Shown here: piece after piece, positions 8,213 through 17,300 of the stretch | How positions within the stretch are numbered: the first letter of the stretch is position 1 | How the letters are laid out: the number at the start of each line of letters is the position of its first letter | Origin: Microbacterium sp. 3J1 | GTDB lineage: Bacteria > Actinomycetota > Actinomycetes > Actinomycetales > Microbacteriaceae | Reading direction: 5' to 3' | Assembly (NCBI RefSeq): GCF_001049495.1 | Contig: NZ_CDWI01000004.1 | Coordinates: forward strand, 124,001 to 188,000 | DNA: 64,000 nucleotides | Position numbers and translations under genes: made by a program | The notes under the pieces: generated by a model | Seen by the model: only the letters and a program-made list of their open reading frames with translations | The model's database searches: none | Told to the model about the DNA's origin: nothing

Positions 8213-9745
8213 TCAGCGCCGCGGGTCGGGCACCTCAGGAGGCAACCCGCGCAGCGGGGGCGGCGCGTCGACCGCCCGCACGTCGGCGTCCTGCACCTCC
8301 GCCGCGCGTACGTCCGCGCCGGTCGTGTCGACCGATTCGTCGACGCCGCCGCGCCCGTCGGACTCCGCGACCGCTCCGTCTTCGTCACCGTCGAGGTTCT
8401 GCTCGGGAGCACGCGCGTACAGGTCGGTGAGCTTGCGATACGACTTCGTGAAGAAGGCCAGCGTGCCGGCGACCACCATGATGAGGCCGGCGAACAGACA
8501 GATGAGCGCGATGCCCCTCGCCTCTCCCTCGCCGAGCAGCCAGCCCCACTGGCGCTGCCCCGCGTCGGTCCTCATGTAGGGGATGATCAGGAACTCGGCG
8601 ATGGGAGCGATGAGGAACGCCGTGACCGGCGCGGCTGCCGCCTCCATCGCCGCCGCCACTCCGAACACGCGACCCTGACGGTCGTAGCGCACCACCTTCT
8701 GGATGATGGTCTGCTCGGCCGCCTCGGCCGGCGGCACGAGGGCCATGTACGCCCACATGCCGATCACGTAGAGCGGCCACCACTCGCGCAGCATGAACAC
8801 CGAGCCGAGCAGCCCCATCGCGATGACCACGAGCAGCAGGGTGCGCATCGGTTTGACCCCGAGACCGAACTTGGCCACGAGGCCGCCGCCGATGAGGAAG
8901 CCGGTCGACGCGAAGGCCAGTGCGAATCCCCACATCTGGGCGTCGAAGAGCGTGAGACCGTACGGGTCCATCAGCGCCATGTACACGCCGCCGATGAGGT
9001 TGTTGAAGGTCGAGAAGATGATGAGCGCGAAGAGGCCCGGCGCCAGGCGGATCGCCGCCACACTGCCGCGGAAGTCGAGAGCGCTCTTCGCCTCGGGATC
9101 GGGCTGCGGCGTGCTCTCGGGGATGCGGATGAACAGCAGATGCACGAACGTCAGGACCATCGCGCCGATCGCGATCGCCAGGGTCCACCCCATGCCGAGG
9201 AACCCGATGGAGAGTCCGGAGAACACGCTCGTCACGAGGAACGCGAGCCCCTGCACGGTGCCGACGAGACCGTTGGCGTTGGCTCGCCGGTCTTCGGGCA
9301 CGAGCAGGGTGACCGTCGTCGACAGGGCGATGTTGCGCAGCTGCTCGATGACGCCGCCGAAGAGGATGATCACGGAGAACAGCCAGAACCAGGGCCCACC
9401 GAGATCGAGCAGAGCGGACTCGGGCTGCCAGACGTAGAGCACGCCGGCGATGAGGAAGGCGACCGCCGAGATGACGCTCGACAGCAGCATCACCGTGTGC
9501 TTGCGGTGACGGTCGACGATCGTGCCGAAGATCATCGCGAAGAAGGCGATGAACAGCATGTAGGCGCCGCCGATCACTCCGGTGGCCAACACGGACTGGG
9601 TCTCGATGTACACCCAGAACGTGAGGGCGAACCAGAGGAAGCTCGTCGTCACGTTGGCGATCAACGTGTTGACGAGGACGTTCGCGAAGGCGGTCTTCGC
9701 AGCGGTGCGCTCCATGCCTTCGAGGGTAGGGCGGGCCTCCGACAT
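8213..9745 (-). CDS. MFS transporter
   Basis: 510 residues with 11-12 predicted membrane helices. The loop motif GTIVDRHRKHTVM (about 73-85) between helices 2 and 3 is the major-facilitator signature. The layout resembles enterobactin-exporter/MefA-like drug efflux MFS proteins. A 65-residue acidic cytoplasmic tail (rich in D, E, A) is unusual. ATG 9745 has GGAGG 8 bases upstream; an internal ATG 30 bases later is less likely. Only 32 bases separate it from the divergent threonine aldolase gene. Substrate unknown. Confidence 0.85.
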   Translation of the reverse strand: MSEARPTLEGMERTAAKTAFANVLVNTLIANVTTSFLWFALTFWVYIETQSVLATGVIGGAYMLFIAFFAMIFGTIVDRHRKHTVMLLSSVISAVAFLIAGVLYVWQPESALLDLGGPWFWLFSVIILFGGVIEQLRNIALSTTVTLLVPEDRRANANGLVGTVQGLAFLVTSVFSGLSIGFLGMGWTLAIAIGAMVLTFVHLLFIRIPESTPQPDPEAKSALDFRGSVAAIRLAPGLFALIIFSTFNNLIGGVYMALMDPYGLTLFDAQMWGFALAFASTGFLIGGGLVAKFGLGVKPMRTLLLVVIAMGLLGSVFMLREWWPLYVIGMWAYMALVPPAEAAEQTIIQKVVRYDRQGRVFGVAAAMEAAAAPVTAFLIAPIAEFLIIPYMRTDAGQRQWGWLLGEGEARGIALICLFAGLIMVVAGTLAFFTKSYRKLTDLYARAPEQNLDGDEDGAVAESDGRGGVDESVDTTGADVRAAEVQDADVRAVDAPPPLRGLPPEVPDPRR

Positions 9746-9765
9746 CCGGAAGACCTCCGCCCGAT

Positions 9766-9771
9766 TAGGCT
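9766..9771 (+). promoter_or_regulatory. -10 hexamer TAGGCT, leaderless promoter of threonine aldolase
   Basis: TAGGCT ends 6 bases before GTG 9778. The element sits inside the 32-base gap shared with the divergent MFS gene. Confidence 0.55.
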
Positions 9772-9777
9772 GGTCCG

Positions 9778-10845
9778 GTGAGCATTCAGCATGATCCCGC
9801 CGTGCGGGGCTTCGCCAGTGACAACTACTCCGGCGTCCACCCCGAGGTCCTCGCGGCCATCGCCGCCGCCAACGGCGGCCACCAGGTCGCATATGGCGAG
9901 GATGCCTACACCGAGCGCCTCCAGGAGGTCTTCCGCGAGCACTTCGGCGAGGGCGTCGAGGCGTTCCCGGTGTTCAACGGCACCGGCGCGAACGTCACCG
10001 CCCTGCAGTCGATGCTCCCGCGATGGGGTGCCGTGATCGCTGCATCCACCGCCCACATCAACGTCGACGAGGGCGGTGCCCCCGAGAAGATCGGCGGCTT
10101 CAAGATCCTCGCCGTCCCGACCGATGACGGCAAGCTCACTCCCGAGCTCGTCGACCGCGAGGCCTGGGGCTGGGGAGACGAGCACCGCGCGCAGCCGCTG
10201 GTCGTCTCCATCACCCAGTCGACGGAGCTCGGCACCCTCTACTCGGTCGAGGAGATCCGGGCTCTCGCCGACCATGCGCACGAGCGCGGCATGACCCTCC
10301 ACCTCGACGGCGCGCGCATCTCGAACGCCGCCGCCGCCCTCGACGTGCCGCTGCGCGCCTTCACGCGCGACGCGGGCGTCGACGTGCTGAGCTTCGGGGG
10401 CACGAAGAACGGCGCGATGATCGGCGAAGCCATCGTCGTGCTGAACCCCGAGGCATCGACCGGACTCTCATTCTCGCGCAAGTTCAACATGCAGCTGTCG
10501 TCGAAGATGCGCTTCGTGTCGGCTCAGCTGATCGCTCTTCTCGAGGGCGACCTGTGGCTGCGCAACGCGCGGCATGCCAATGCGATGGCGCAGCGCCTGC
10601 GCTCGGCCATCGACGCGGGTCTCGCCGACGGCTCGATCGCCGGGGTGTCCTTCACCCAGCCCACCGAGGCCAACGGCGTCTTCGCCACTGTGCCCGACGG
10701 CGTCGCGGACAGCCTGCGAGAGAGCTTCCGCTTCTACGACTGGGATGCGGCGCGCAACGAGGTCCGCTGGATGTGCGGCTTCGACACCGAGGAGTCGGAC
10801 GTCGACGCCTTCGTCGCAGCTCTGGCGCGTCTCACCACGCGCTGA
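9778..10845 (+). CDS. low-specificity threonine aldolase
   Basis: 355 residues. Fold-type I PLP enzyme of the beta-eliminating lyase/threonine aldolase family: DNYSGVHPEV at the N-terminus, FNGTGANVTAL (67-77, PLP phosphate), HLDGARISNAA (175-185, Asp contacting the pyridine nitrogen) and FGGTKNG with the Schiff-base lysine K210. It cleaves L-threonine/allo-threonine to glycine and acetaldehyde in the cytosol. It starts with GTG and has a leaderless promoter. Confidence 0.92.
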   Translation: MSIQHDPAVRGFASDNYSGVHPEVLAAIAAANGGHQVAYGEDAYTERLQEVFREHFGEGVEAFPVFNGTGANVTALQSMLPRWGAVIAASTAHINVDEGGAPEKIGGFKILAVPTDDGKLTPELVDREAWGWGDEHRAQPLVVSITQSTELGTLYSVEEIRALADHAHERGMTLHLDGARISNAAAALDVPLRAFTRDAGVDVLSFGGTKNGAMIGEAIVVLNPEASTGLSFSRKFNMQLSSKMRFVSAQLIALLEGDLWLRNARHANAMAQRLRSAIDAGLADGSIAGVSFTQPTEANGVFATVPDGVADSLRESFRFYDWDAARNEVRWMCGFDTEESDVDAFVAALARLTTR

Positions 10846-10867
10846 CGACGGGTCGGCGCGTCAGCCG

Positions 10868-11470
10868 TCAGCGCAGCAGGCCCAGGCTCGCGAGAGCCTG
10901 ACGGATGAGCGTGCCCCGGCCGCCCTCCATCTCGGCGGCCACGGCATCGGATGCTGCGGCCTCCGGCGAGAACCAGGTGACCTCGAGCGCATCCTGACGG
11001 GGTTCGCAGGTGCCGGTCACCGGCACGACGTACGCCAGCGACACCGCGTGCTGCCTGTCGTCGTGGTACGCGCTGACGCCCGGGATCGGGAAGTACTCGG
11101 CCACCGTGAACGGGAGCGGCTGCGGGGGCAGCAGCGGGAAGGCCATGGGGCCGAGATCGTTCTCGACATGGCGGAACAGGGCGTCACGGATCGTCTCGCC
11201 GAAGCGCACCCGGCCCGACACGATCGTGCGGGTCATCTCGCCCATCGGGGTGGAGCGGAGGAGGATGCCGAGCTCTATGACCTGACCGGAGCCGTCCGTG
11301 CGCACCGGGATCGCCTCGACGTAGAGCATCGGGAGGTGACGGCGCGCCTCTTCGAGCTCGAACTCGCTGAGCCAGCCCGGGTTCGCGTCGCGGGAGGGCT
11401 GTTGCGCATCGCCGAAACCGCCGATGCCGTCGTCGGGTTCCGGGTCGGGATCAGGTGTGCGGACGGCCAT
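10868..11470 (-). CDS. NUDIX family protein (DUF4916)
   Basis: 200 residues. It matches the DUF4916 branch of the NUDIX fold: NPGWLSEFELEEARR, then VIELGILLRSTPMGE and SGRVRFGETIRDALFRHVENDLG, where the usual GX5EX7REUXEE box is degenerate (RFGETIRDAL...ENDLG). The catalytic glutamates are incompletely conserved, so hydrolase activity is doubtful. Faces the aldolase tail to tail. ATG 11470 follows TAGAAA by 6 bases (leaderless). Confidence 0.78.
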   Translation of the reverse strand: MAVRTPDPDPEPDDGIGGFGDAQQPSRDANPGWLSEFELEEARRHLPMLYVEAIPVRTDGSGQVIELGILLRSTPMGEMTRTIVSGRVRFGETIRDALFRHVENDLGPMAFPLLPPQPLPFTVAEYFPIPGVSAYHDDRQHAVSLAYVVPVTGTCEPRQDALEVTWFSPEAAASDAVAAEMEGGRGTLIRQALASLGLLR

Positions 11471-11476
11471 GTGTCC

Positions 11477-11482
11477 TTTCTA
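11477..11482 (-). promoter_or_regulatory. -10 hexamer TAGAAA of the NUDIX gene
   Basis: On the minus strand TAGAAA ends 6 bases before ATG 11470. Confidence 0.45.
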
Positions 11483-11585
11483 CCAGCCGCGCCCTTCCAC
11501 GGACACCGAGTCCCCAGGCCCACCGGCATCCGATCGGCTTCCTACGTGAGGGCGCCGACCCGGTGCCGGTGTCCGCGACCCCTGG

Positions 11586-11591
11586 CAGGAT
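11586..11591 (+). promoter_or_regulatory. -10-like CAGGAT before the carboxylesterase
   Basis: CAGGAT ends 6 bases before GTG 11598. A weaker match than its neighbours but with the same spacing. Confidence 0.35.
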
Positions 11592-11597
11592 GAAGGC

Positions 11598-12254
11598 GTG
11601 AGCGAGGAACTGAGGATCGACGGCGCACTCACCCGGTGGTCGACGAGCGACCGCGACGGGCTGCCGGTGCTGGTGCTGCTGCACGGGTACGGCGCCGATG
11701 AGCACGACCTCTTCGGCCTGATCCCCTATCTGCCCGAGGGCGTCGCCGTGGCATCCGTCGCCGCACCCCTCGCCCCTCCGTGGCCCATGCCCGGGCGCTC
11801 CTGGTACGCGATCGAAGGCCTCGACGGGCGGAGCGCCGACTCGGTGACCCTCGCGGCCGAGGCCTTCCTGCGATGGCTCGACGACGCCGCGCCGGAGGCC
11901 CCCGCCGTGGCGCTCCTCGGCTTCTCGCAGGGCGCGGCCGTCGCGCTGCAGGCGCTGCGCCTCTCCCCCGACCGCATCGATGCGGTGGTGGCGCTGAGCG
12001 GCTACGCCGCCGCCGGAGATCTCCCGAGCGACGAGTTCCTGGCCGAGCGGCGCCCGCCCGTCTTCTGGGGACGAGGAACGAACGACGACGTCATCCCGCC
12101 CGCCCTCATCGCGCACACGGCGCAGTGGCTCCCCGCCCACTCCGAGCTGTCGGGTCGGGTCTACACCGGCCTCACGCACAGCATCTCCGAGGACGAGCTG
12201 CGCGACGTCCACACGTTCCTCCTGAAGTGGCGGGAGCGCGCCGAGTCGGAATGA
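11598..12254 (+). CDS. alpha/beta hydrolase, carboxylesterase/phospholipase type
   Basis: 218 residues. LVLLHGYGADEHDL (about 26-39) forms the oxyanion region, and GFSQGAAVAL (nucleophile elbow G-x-S-x-G, Ser near 114) fits the YpfH/EstB carboxylesterase group. The Asp is probably within GRGTNDDVIPP and the His in GLTHSIS. Cytosolic with no leader peptide. Starts at GTG 11598. Confidence 0.88.
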   Translation: MSEELRIDGALTRWSTSDRDGLPVLVLLHGYGADEHDLFGLIPYLPEGVAVASVAAPLAPPWPMPGRSWYAIEGLDGRSADSVTLAAEAFLRWLDDAAPEAPAVALLGFSQGAAVALQALRLSPDRIDAVVALSGYAAAGDLPSDEFLAERRPPVFWGRGTNDDVIPPALIAHTAQWLPAHSELSGRVYTGLTHSISEDELRDVHTFLLKWRERAESE

Positions 12255-12280
12255 GCCCGGTGCGCGACACGCCCGGGCGG

Positions 12281-12309
12281 TTGCGTACGACGACACGCCC
12301 GGGTATCGT
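12281..12309 (+). promoter_or_regulatory. promoter candidate of the ABC-F leader
   Basis: TTGCGT (12281-12286), a 17-base spacer and TATCGT (12304-12309) approximate a housekeeping sigma promoter. It would yield a leader of about 185 bases ahead of the ABC-F gene. Confidence 0.45.
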
Positions 12310-12420
12310 CATGGAGTCCTGTCCGCCGTGTCTGGAAGTCCTTTGATCTGATCCGTCGCCTCCGCGCTCATCTTCTCGCGCGCTGACCCGACGATCGCCG
12401 ACTCCACGGCCGACCTCGCC

Positions 12421-12486
12421 CGCTGTCCTCCGACAGCGCCCCTCAGGGGCATCTCCGGGCGACCGGTGTCAGTGCACCCTCGCACT
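12421..12486 (+). promoter_or_regulatory. array of stem-loops in the ABC-F leader
   Basis: Three hairpins precede the start codon: CGCTGTC-CTCC-GACAGCG (12421-12438), GCCCC-TCA-GGGGC (12438-12450, sharing one base with the first) and AGTGC-6-GCACT (12471-12486), the last ending 4 bases before the Shine-Dalgarno AGGAG. Antibiotic-responsive ABC-F genes are often controlled by leader attenuation; this arrangement is compatible with that but not proof. Confidence 0.45.
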
Positions 12487-12500
12487 CGACAGGAGACCCC

Positions 12501-14255
12501 ATGTCCGTACCCGCTCTGCACGCATCCGTCGTGCTCGACCGCCTCACCTTCACCTGGCCCGACGGGTCCACCGCTCTCGACGCCGTCTCGGGGTCGTTCG
12601 GCTCGGGCCGCACGGGCCTGGTCGGCCGCAACGGCGCCGGGAAGTCCACGCTGCTGCGCCTCATAGCGGGTGAGCTCGCGCCGACGTCCGGCGTCATCAC
12701 CGCGCCCGAGGAGATCGCCTACCTGCCGCAGCAGCTGACGCTCGACGTCGATCGCCGAGTTGCCGACCTCCTCGGCGTGGCTCAGGCGCTCGACGCCGTC
12801 CGAGCGATCAGCGCCGGCGACGTCGACCCCGCGCACTTCGACGCCGTCGGCGACGACTGGGACATCGAGGCCCGCGCCGAGGTGTCGCTGGCCGAGGCCG
12901 GTCTCGTCCCCGAGTTCCTCGACCGTCGGATCGGCGAGCTCTCGGGCGGCGAAGCCGTGCTCGTCGCGATCGCCGGCATCCGTCTGCGTCGCGCTCCGAT
13001 CACGCTGCTCGACGAGCCGACCAACAACCTCGACCGGGACGCCAGAAGGGCGCTGGCCGGCATGGTCCGCACCTGGAAGGGCACGCTCATCGTCGTCAGC
13101 CACGACCTGTCGCTGCTCGAGCTCATGGACGACACCGCCGAGCTCTACGCTCAGACCCTGTCGGTGTTCGGCGGCCCCTACTCCGAGTGGCGGGCGTGGC
13201 TGGACGCGGAGCAGGATGCCGCGAAGCAGGCGGAGGTCACCGCCAAGCAGGAGTTCCGAAAAGAGAAGCGTCAGCGCATCGAGGCCGAGGTCAAGCTCGC
13301 GCATCGGGCGCGCACCGCGAAGAAGGCGGAGATCGAGAAGCGGGTGCCGAAGATCATCGCGCACGGCCGCAAGATGGCCGCGGAGGTGTCGGCAGGAAGG
13401 CTGCGCACCGAGGTCGGGGCCAAGGAGGATGCCGCCCGCGCAGCGCATGCCGAGGCGGGGCGACGGATTCGCTCGGAGGCGTCGATGAAGATCGAACTGC
13501 CTGATCCGCAGGTCTCGCGCGCCCGGCGCATCGCCGAGATCGGCGACGGGGAGCGGTCGTGGGTGATCAAGGGGCCGGAGCGCGTCGCGCTGGTCGGTCG
13601 CAACGGCGCCGGGAAGACGACCCTGCTCGAACGGCTCGTGGCGGATGCCGCCGGCGGCGTGCACTATTCAGCACAGATGCCGCCGATCCGCCCGGATGAC
13701 GGCCCGGAGGGCGCCATTGCGGATTCGATGCTGAATACGACACGACCGGCGCCCGATACGACACGACCAGCGCCCGATCCGGAACGACCGGTGCTGACCG
13801 CGACCGCGCTGACCGACCGCATCGGCTACCTGCCCCAGCGCGTCGACGGCCTGGACGAGCATCGGTCGGTGTACGCCAACATCGCGGATGCTGCGCCCCA
13901 GGTGCCGGAGAAGGAGCTGCGCAACCGTCTCGCCCGCTTCCTGATCCGCGGGGCCACCGCCGAACGTCCGGTCGCGGCGCTCTCCGGTGGGGAGCGGTTC
14001 CGGGTGGCGTTGGCGAAGCTGCTGCTCGCCGATCCGGCCCCGCACCTCGTGGTGCTCGACGAGCCGACGAACAACCTGGACATCGACACGGTCGACCAGC
14101 TCGTCGACGCTCTCTGTGTATACCGCGGTGCGGTGCTCGTCGTGAGCCACGACGACGCGTTCCTCGCGAGGCTCGAGCTGGATCTCACACTCGAGATCGA
14201 CCCCGAGGGCGGGGTGCGCGAGCTCGTGCAGCGCGCCGCGGGAGGTCCGATGTGA
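12501..14255 (+). CDS. ABC-F family ATP-binding protein
   Basis: 584 residues, two ABC domains in one chain and no membrane segments, the ABC-F plan (ribosome-associated translation factors, some giving antibiotic protection). NBD1: Walker [10 protein letters not shown], signature LSGGE, Walker [12 protein letters not shown] charged coiled linker (about 230-330, [22 protein letters not shown]) forms the interdomain arm. NBD2: [35 protein letters not shown]2 carries an unusual insert of about 45 residues between Walker A and the Q-loop, with 7-residue repeats (N/D-TTRPAP). ATG 12501 has AGGAG 5 bases upstream. Confidence 0.9.
   Translation: MSVPALHASVVLDRLTFTWPDGSTALDAVSGSFGSGRTGLVGRNGAGKSTLLRLIAGELAPTSGVITAPEEIAYLPQQLTLDVDRRVADLLGVAQALDAVRAISAGDVDPAHFDAVGDDWDIEARAEVSLAEAGLVPEFLDRRIGELSGGEAVLVAIAGIRLRRAPITLLDEPTNNLDRDARRALAGMVRTWKGTLIVVSHDLSLLELMDDTAELYAQTLSVFGGPYSEWRAWLDAEQDAAKQAEVTAKQEFRKEKRQRIEAEVKLAHRARTAKKAEIEKRVPKIIAHGRKMAAEVSAGRLRTEVGAKEDAARAAHAEAGRRIRSEASMKIELPDPQVSRARRIAEIGDGERSWVIKGPERVALVGRNGAGKTTLLERLVADAAGGVHYSAQMPPIRPDDGPEGAIADSMLNTTRPAPDTTRPAPDPERPVLTATALTDRIGYLPQRVDGLDEHRSVYANIADAAPQVPEKELRNRLARFLIRGATAERPVAALSGGERFRVALAKLLLADPAPHLVVLDEPTNNLDIDTVDQLVDALCVYRGAVLVVSHDDAFLARLELDLTLEIDPEGGVRELVQRAAGGPM
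13735..13797 (+). repeat. 21-bp tandem repeat inside the ABC-F gene, about 3 copies
   Basis: Units 13735-13755, 13756-13776 (one mismatch) and a diverged 13777-13797 encode TTRPAPD-like heptapeptides. Period 21 keeps the frame. They form part of an insert in NBD2. Confidence 0.7.
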
Positions 14256-14323
14256 GAGAGGCGTCGACCGCGGTCTCGGACGATGCGGGGCCGGATGTCG
14301 GTGGTCCGGGTGATGATGGGAGG

Positions 14324-17300
14324 ATGAGCGACGCTCCGACAGGCTCCGCGCACCGCGTGCTCGACCGCTTCACCCCGGCCACACGTGACTGGTTCACGGG
14401 TGCCTTCAGCGCACCCACCCCCGCCCAGGCGGGCGCGTGGGAGGCGATCTCGGCCGGACGCCACGCGCTCGTCGTGGCTCCCACCGGGTCGGGCAAGACG
14501 CTGTCGGCGTTCCTCTGGGCGATCGACAGCGTCTTCCGCGAACGCACCGAGCTCGCCGCGGCAACGACCGCAGAAGCGCCGACCAAGGCCGCGAAGAAGA
14601 AGGCCCCGTCCGGCACCTCGGAGGCATCCCGCACCCGCATCCTCTACATCTCGCCGCTCAAGGCGCTCGGCGTCGACGTCGAGCGCAACCTGCGATCCCC
14701 CCTCATCGGCATCGGCCAGTCCGCCCGCCGGCTCGGCGTCTCGGCTCCCGCCGTCACCGTCGGAGTGCGTTCCGGCGACACGACGTCGAGTGACCGCCGC
14801 AAGCTCGTGTCCGACCCTCCCGACATCCTCATCACGACCCCCGAGTCGCTGTACCTGATGCTCACGAGTCGGGCGGGCGAGACGCTGCGAGACGTGCACA
14901 CCGTGATCATCGACGAGGTGCACGCCGTCGCGGCGACGAAGCGCGGGGCGCATCTCGCGGTGAGCCTCGAACGACTCGATGCGCTGCGCAGCAGCCACGG
15001 CGCCCGGACACCGGCCCAGCGCATCGGCCTGTCGGCGACGGTGCGCCCGATCGACGAGGTCGCACGCTTCCTCGGCGGAGCGGCGCCGGTCGAGATCGTC
15101 GCCCCTCCCGCTTCCAAGACGTTCGAGCTCGGCGTCGTGGTTCCGATGGACGACATGACGAATCCGCCGCCGCCCCCGGGCACGGCGGAGTCGTCATCCG
15201 GCCAGCCCTCCGACGCGGAGTACACCGAGGTCACCGGGTCGGTGTGGCCGCATGTGGAAGAGGCCATCGTCGACCGCATCCTCCAGAACAACTCGACCAT
15301 CGTCTTCTCGAATTCGCGCCGTCTGGCCGAGAGGCTGACCGGCCGCCTGAACGAGATCTACTCGGAGCGGATCGGCATCGCTCTTCCCGAGACCTCCGTG
15401 CCGGCCGCGATGATGGCGCAGGCGGGAGCGACGGCCGGCGCCGACCCCGTGCTCGCCAAGGCCCATCACGGGTCGGTCTCCAAAGAGCAGCGCGCGCAGG
15501 TCGAGGAGGAGCTGAAGTCCGGCATCCTTCGCTGCGTGGTCGCGACGAGCAGTCTCGAGCTCGGCATCGACATGGGAGCTGTCGACCTGGTGATCCAGGT
15601 CGAGGCTCCGCCCTCCGCGGCGTCGGGGCTGCAGCGCGTCGGCCGCGCCGGTCACCAGGTCGGGGAGATCAGTCGCGCCGCGCTCTTCCCCAAGCACCGC
15701 GGAGACGTGCTGCACACCGCGATCGTCACCGAGCGGATGCTGGCGGGCAAGATCGAGGCGATCCAGGTGCCGCGGAATCCGCTCGACATCCTCGCGCAGC
15801 AGACGGTCGCGGCGAGCGCGCTCGGCGCGATCAGCGTCGAGGAGTGGTTCGAGACGGTGCGGCGGTCGGCGCCGTTCCAGTCGCTCCCCCGCTCGGCCTA
15901 CGAGGCGACCCTCGACCTGCTCGCCGGCCGCTTCCCCTCCGACGAGTTCGCCGAGCTGCGTCCGAGACTGATCTGGGACCGCGACGCCGGCACCCTCACC
16001 GGCCGCCCGGGTGCCCAGCGCATCGCCGTGACGAGCGGCGGCACCATCCCCGATCGCGGGTTGTTCGGCGTCTTCGTCGCCGGCGAGACGACAGGAGCCC
16101 GCGTCGGCGAGCTCGACGAGGAGATGGTCTACGAGTCGCGGGTCGGAGACGTGTTCACGCTCGGCACGACGAGCTGGCGGATCGCCGAGATCACCCACGA
16201 TCGGGTCAACGTCATCCCCGCCTACGGGCAGCCGGGCAAGGTTCCGTTCTGGCACGGCGACGGCATCGGGCGACCGTTCGAGCTCGGAGAGGCCCTGGGC
16301 AGGTTCTCCCGCGAGGTGTCGGCCGCGACCCCCGAGAAGGCAGCGCAGCGTCTCATCGAGGCGGGACTCGACGAGCAGGCGAGGATGAACCTCATCGCGC
16401 ACCTCACCGAGCAGCGCGAGGCCACCGGCACACTGCCGACCGATCGCACCCTCACGGTCGAACGGAGCCGTGACGAGGTCGGCGACTGGCGGGTCATCCT
16501 GCATTCCCCGTACGGCATGAAGGTGCACGCGCCGTGGGCCCTCGCCATCAACGCTCGCATCAGGGAGCGCCTCGGCGTCGAGGGCTCCGCGGTCGCGAGC
16601 GACGACGGCATCATCGTCCGCATCCCGGATGCCGAGGCGGAGCCGCCGGGAGCCGAGCTGTTCGTCTTCGACCCCGACGAGCTCGAGCAGCTCGTCACGC
16701 AGGAGGTCGGCGGATCGGCGCTGTTCGCCTCGCGCTTCCGCGAGTGCGCCGCCCGCGCGCTGCTGATGCCTCGCACCAACCCCAACCGCCGCACCCCGCT
16801 GTGGCAGCAGCGACAGCGGTCGGCGCAGCTGCTCGAGGTCGCGCGACGGCATCCGACCTTCCCCGTCATCCTGGAGACCCTGCGCGAGGTGCTGCAGGAC
16901 GTCTACGACCTCCCGTCCCTCCGGCGGCTCGCCGTGTCGATCGCCGACCGGCGCATCCGCCTGGTCGAGACCCAGCCCTCGCAGCCGTCTCCCTACGCCC
17001 GCGACCTGCTGTTCGGCTACGTGGGCGCCTTCATGTACGAGGGCGACTCGCCGCTCGCAGAGCGTCGCGCCGCCGCTCTCTCGGTCGACCCCGCCCTGCT
17101 CGGCGAGCTGCTGGGCACCGTCGAGCTGCGGGAGCTCCTCGACCCCGAGGTCATCGCGCAGTTCGAGCGCGAGGCGCAGCGACTCGACCCCGAGCGACGG
17201 GCCCGTGGGCTCGAGGGCGTGGCCGACCTGCTGCGCATGCTCGGACCGATGGACGCCGTCGAGATCGCGCTCCGACTTGACCCCGAGACCGGGTCGGCCT

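Noticed and set aside
12311..12346. 11-codon frame ATG...TGA in the ABC-F leader as a firm gene
   Set aside because: No Shine-Dalgarno, and its ATG is only 2 bases after the -10 hexamer, earlier than the likely start site. Kept only as part of the leader observation.
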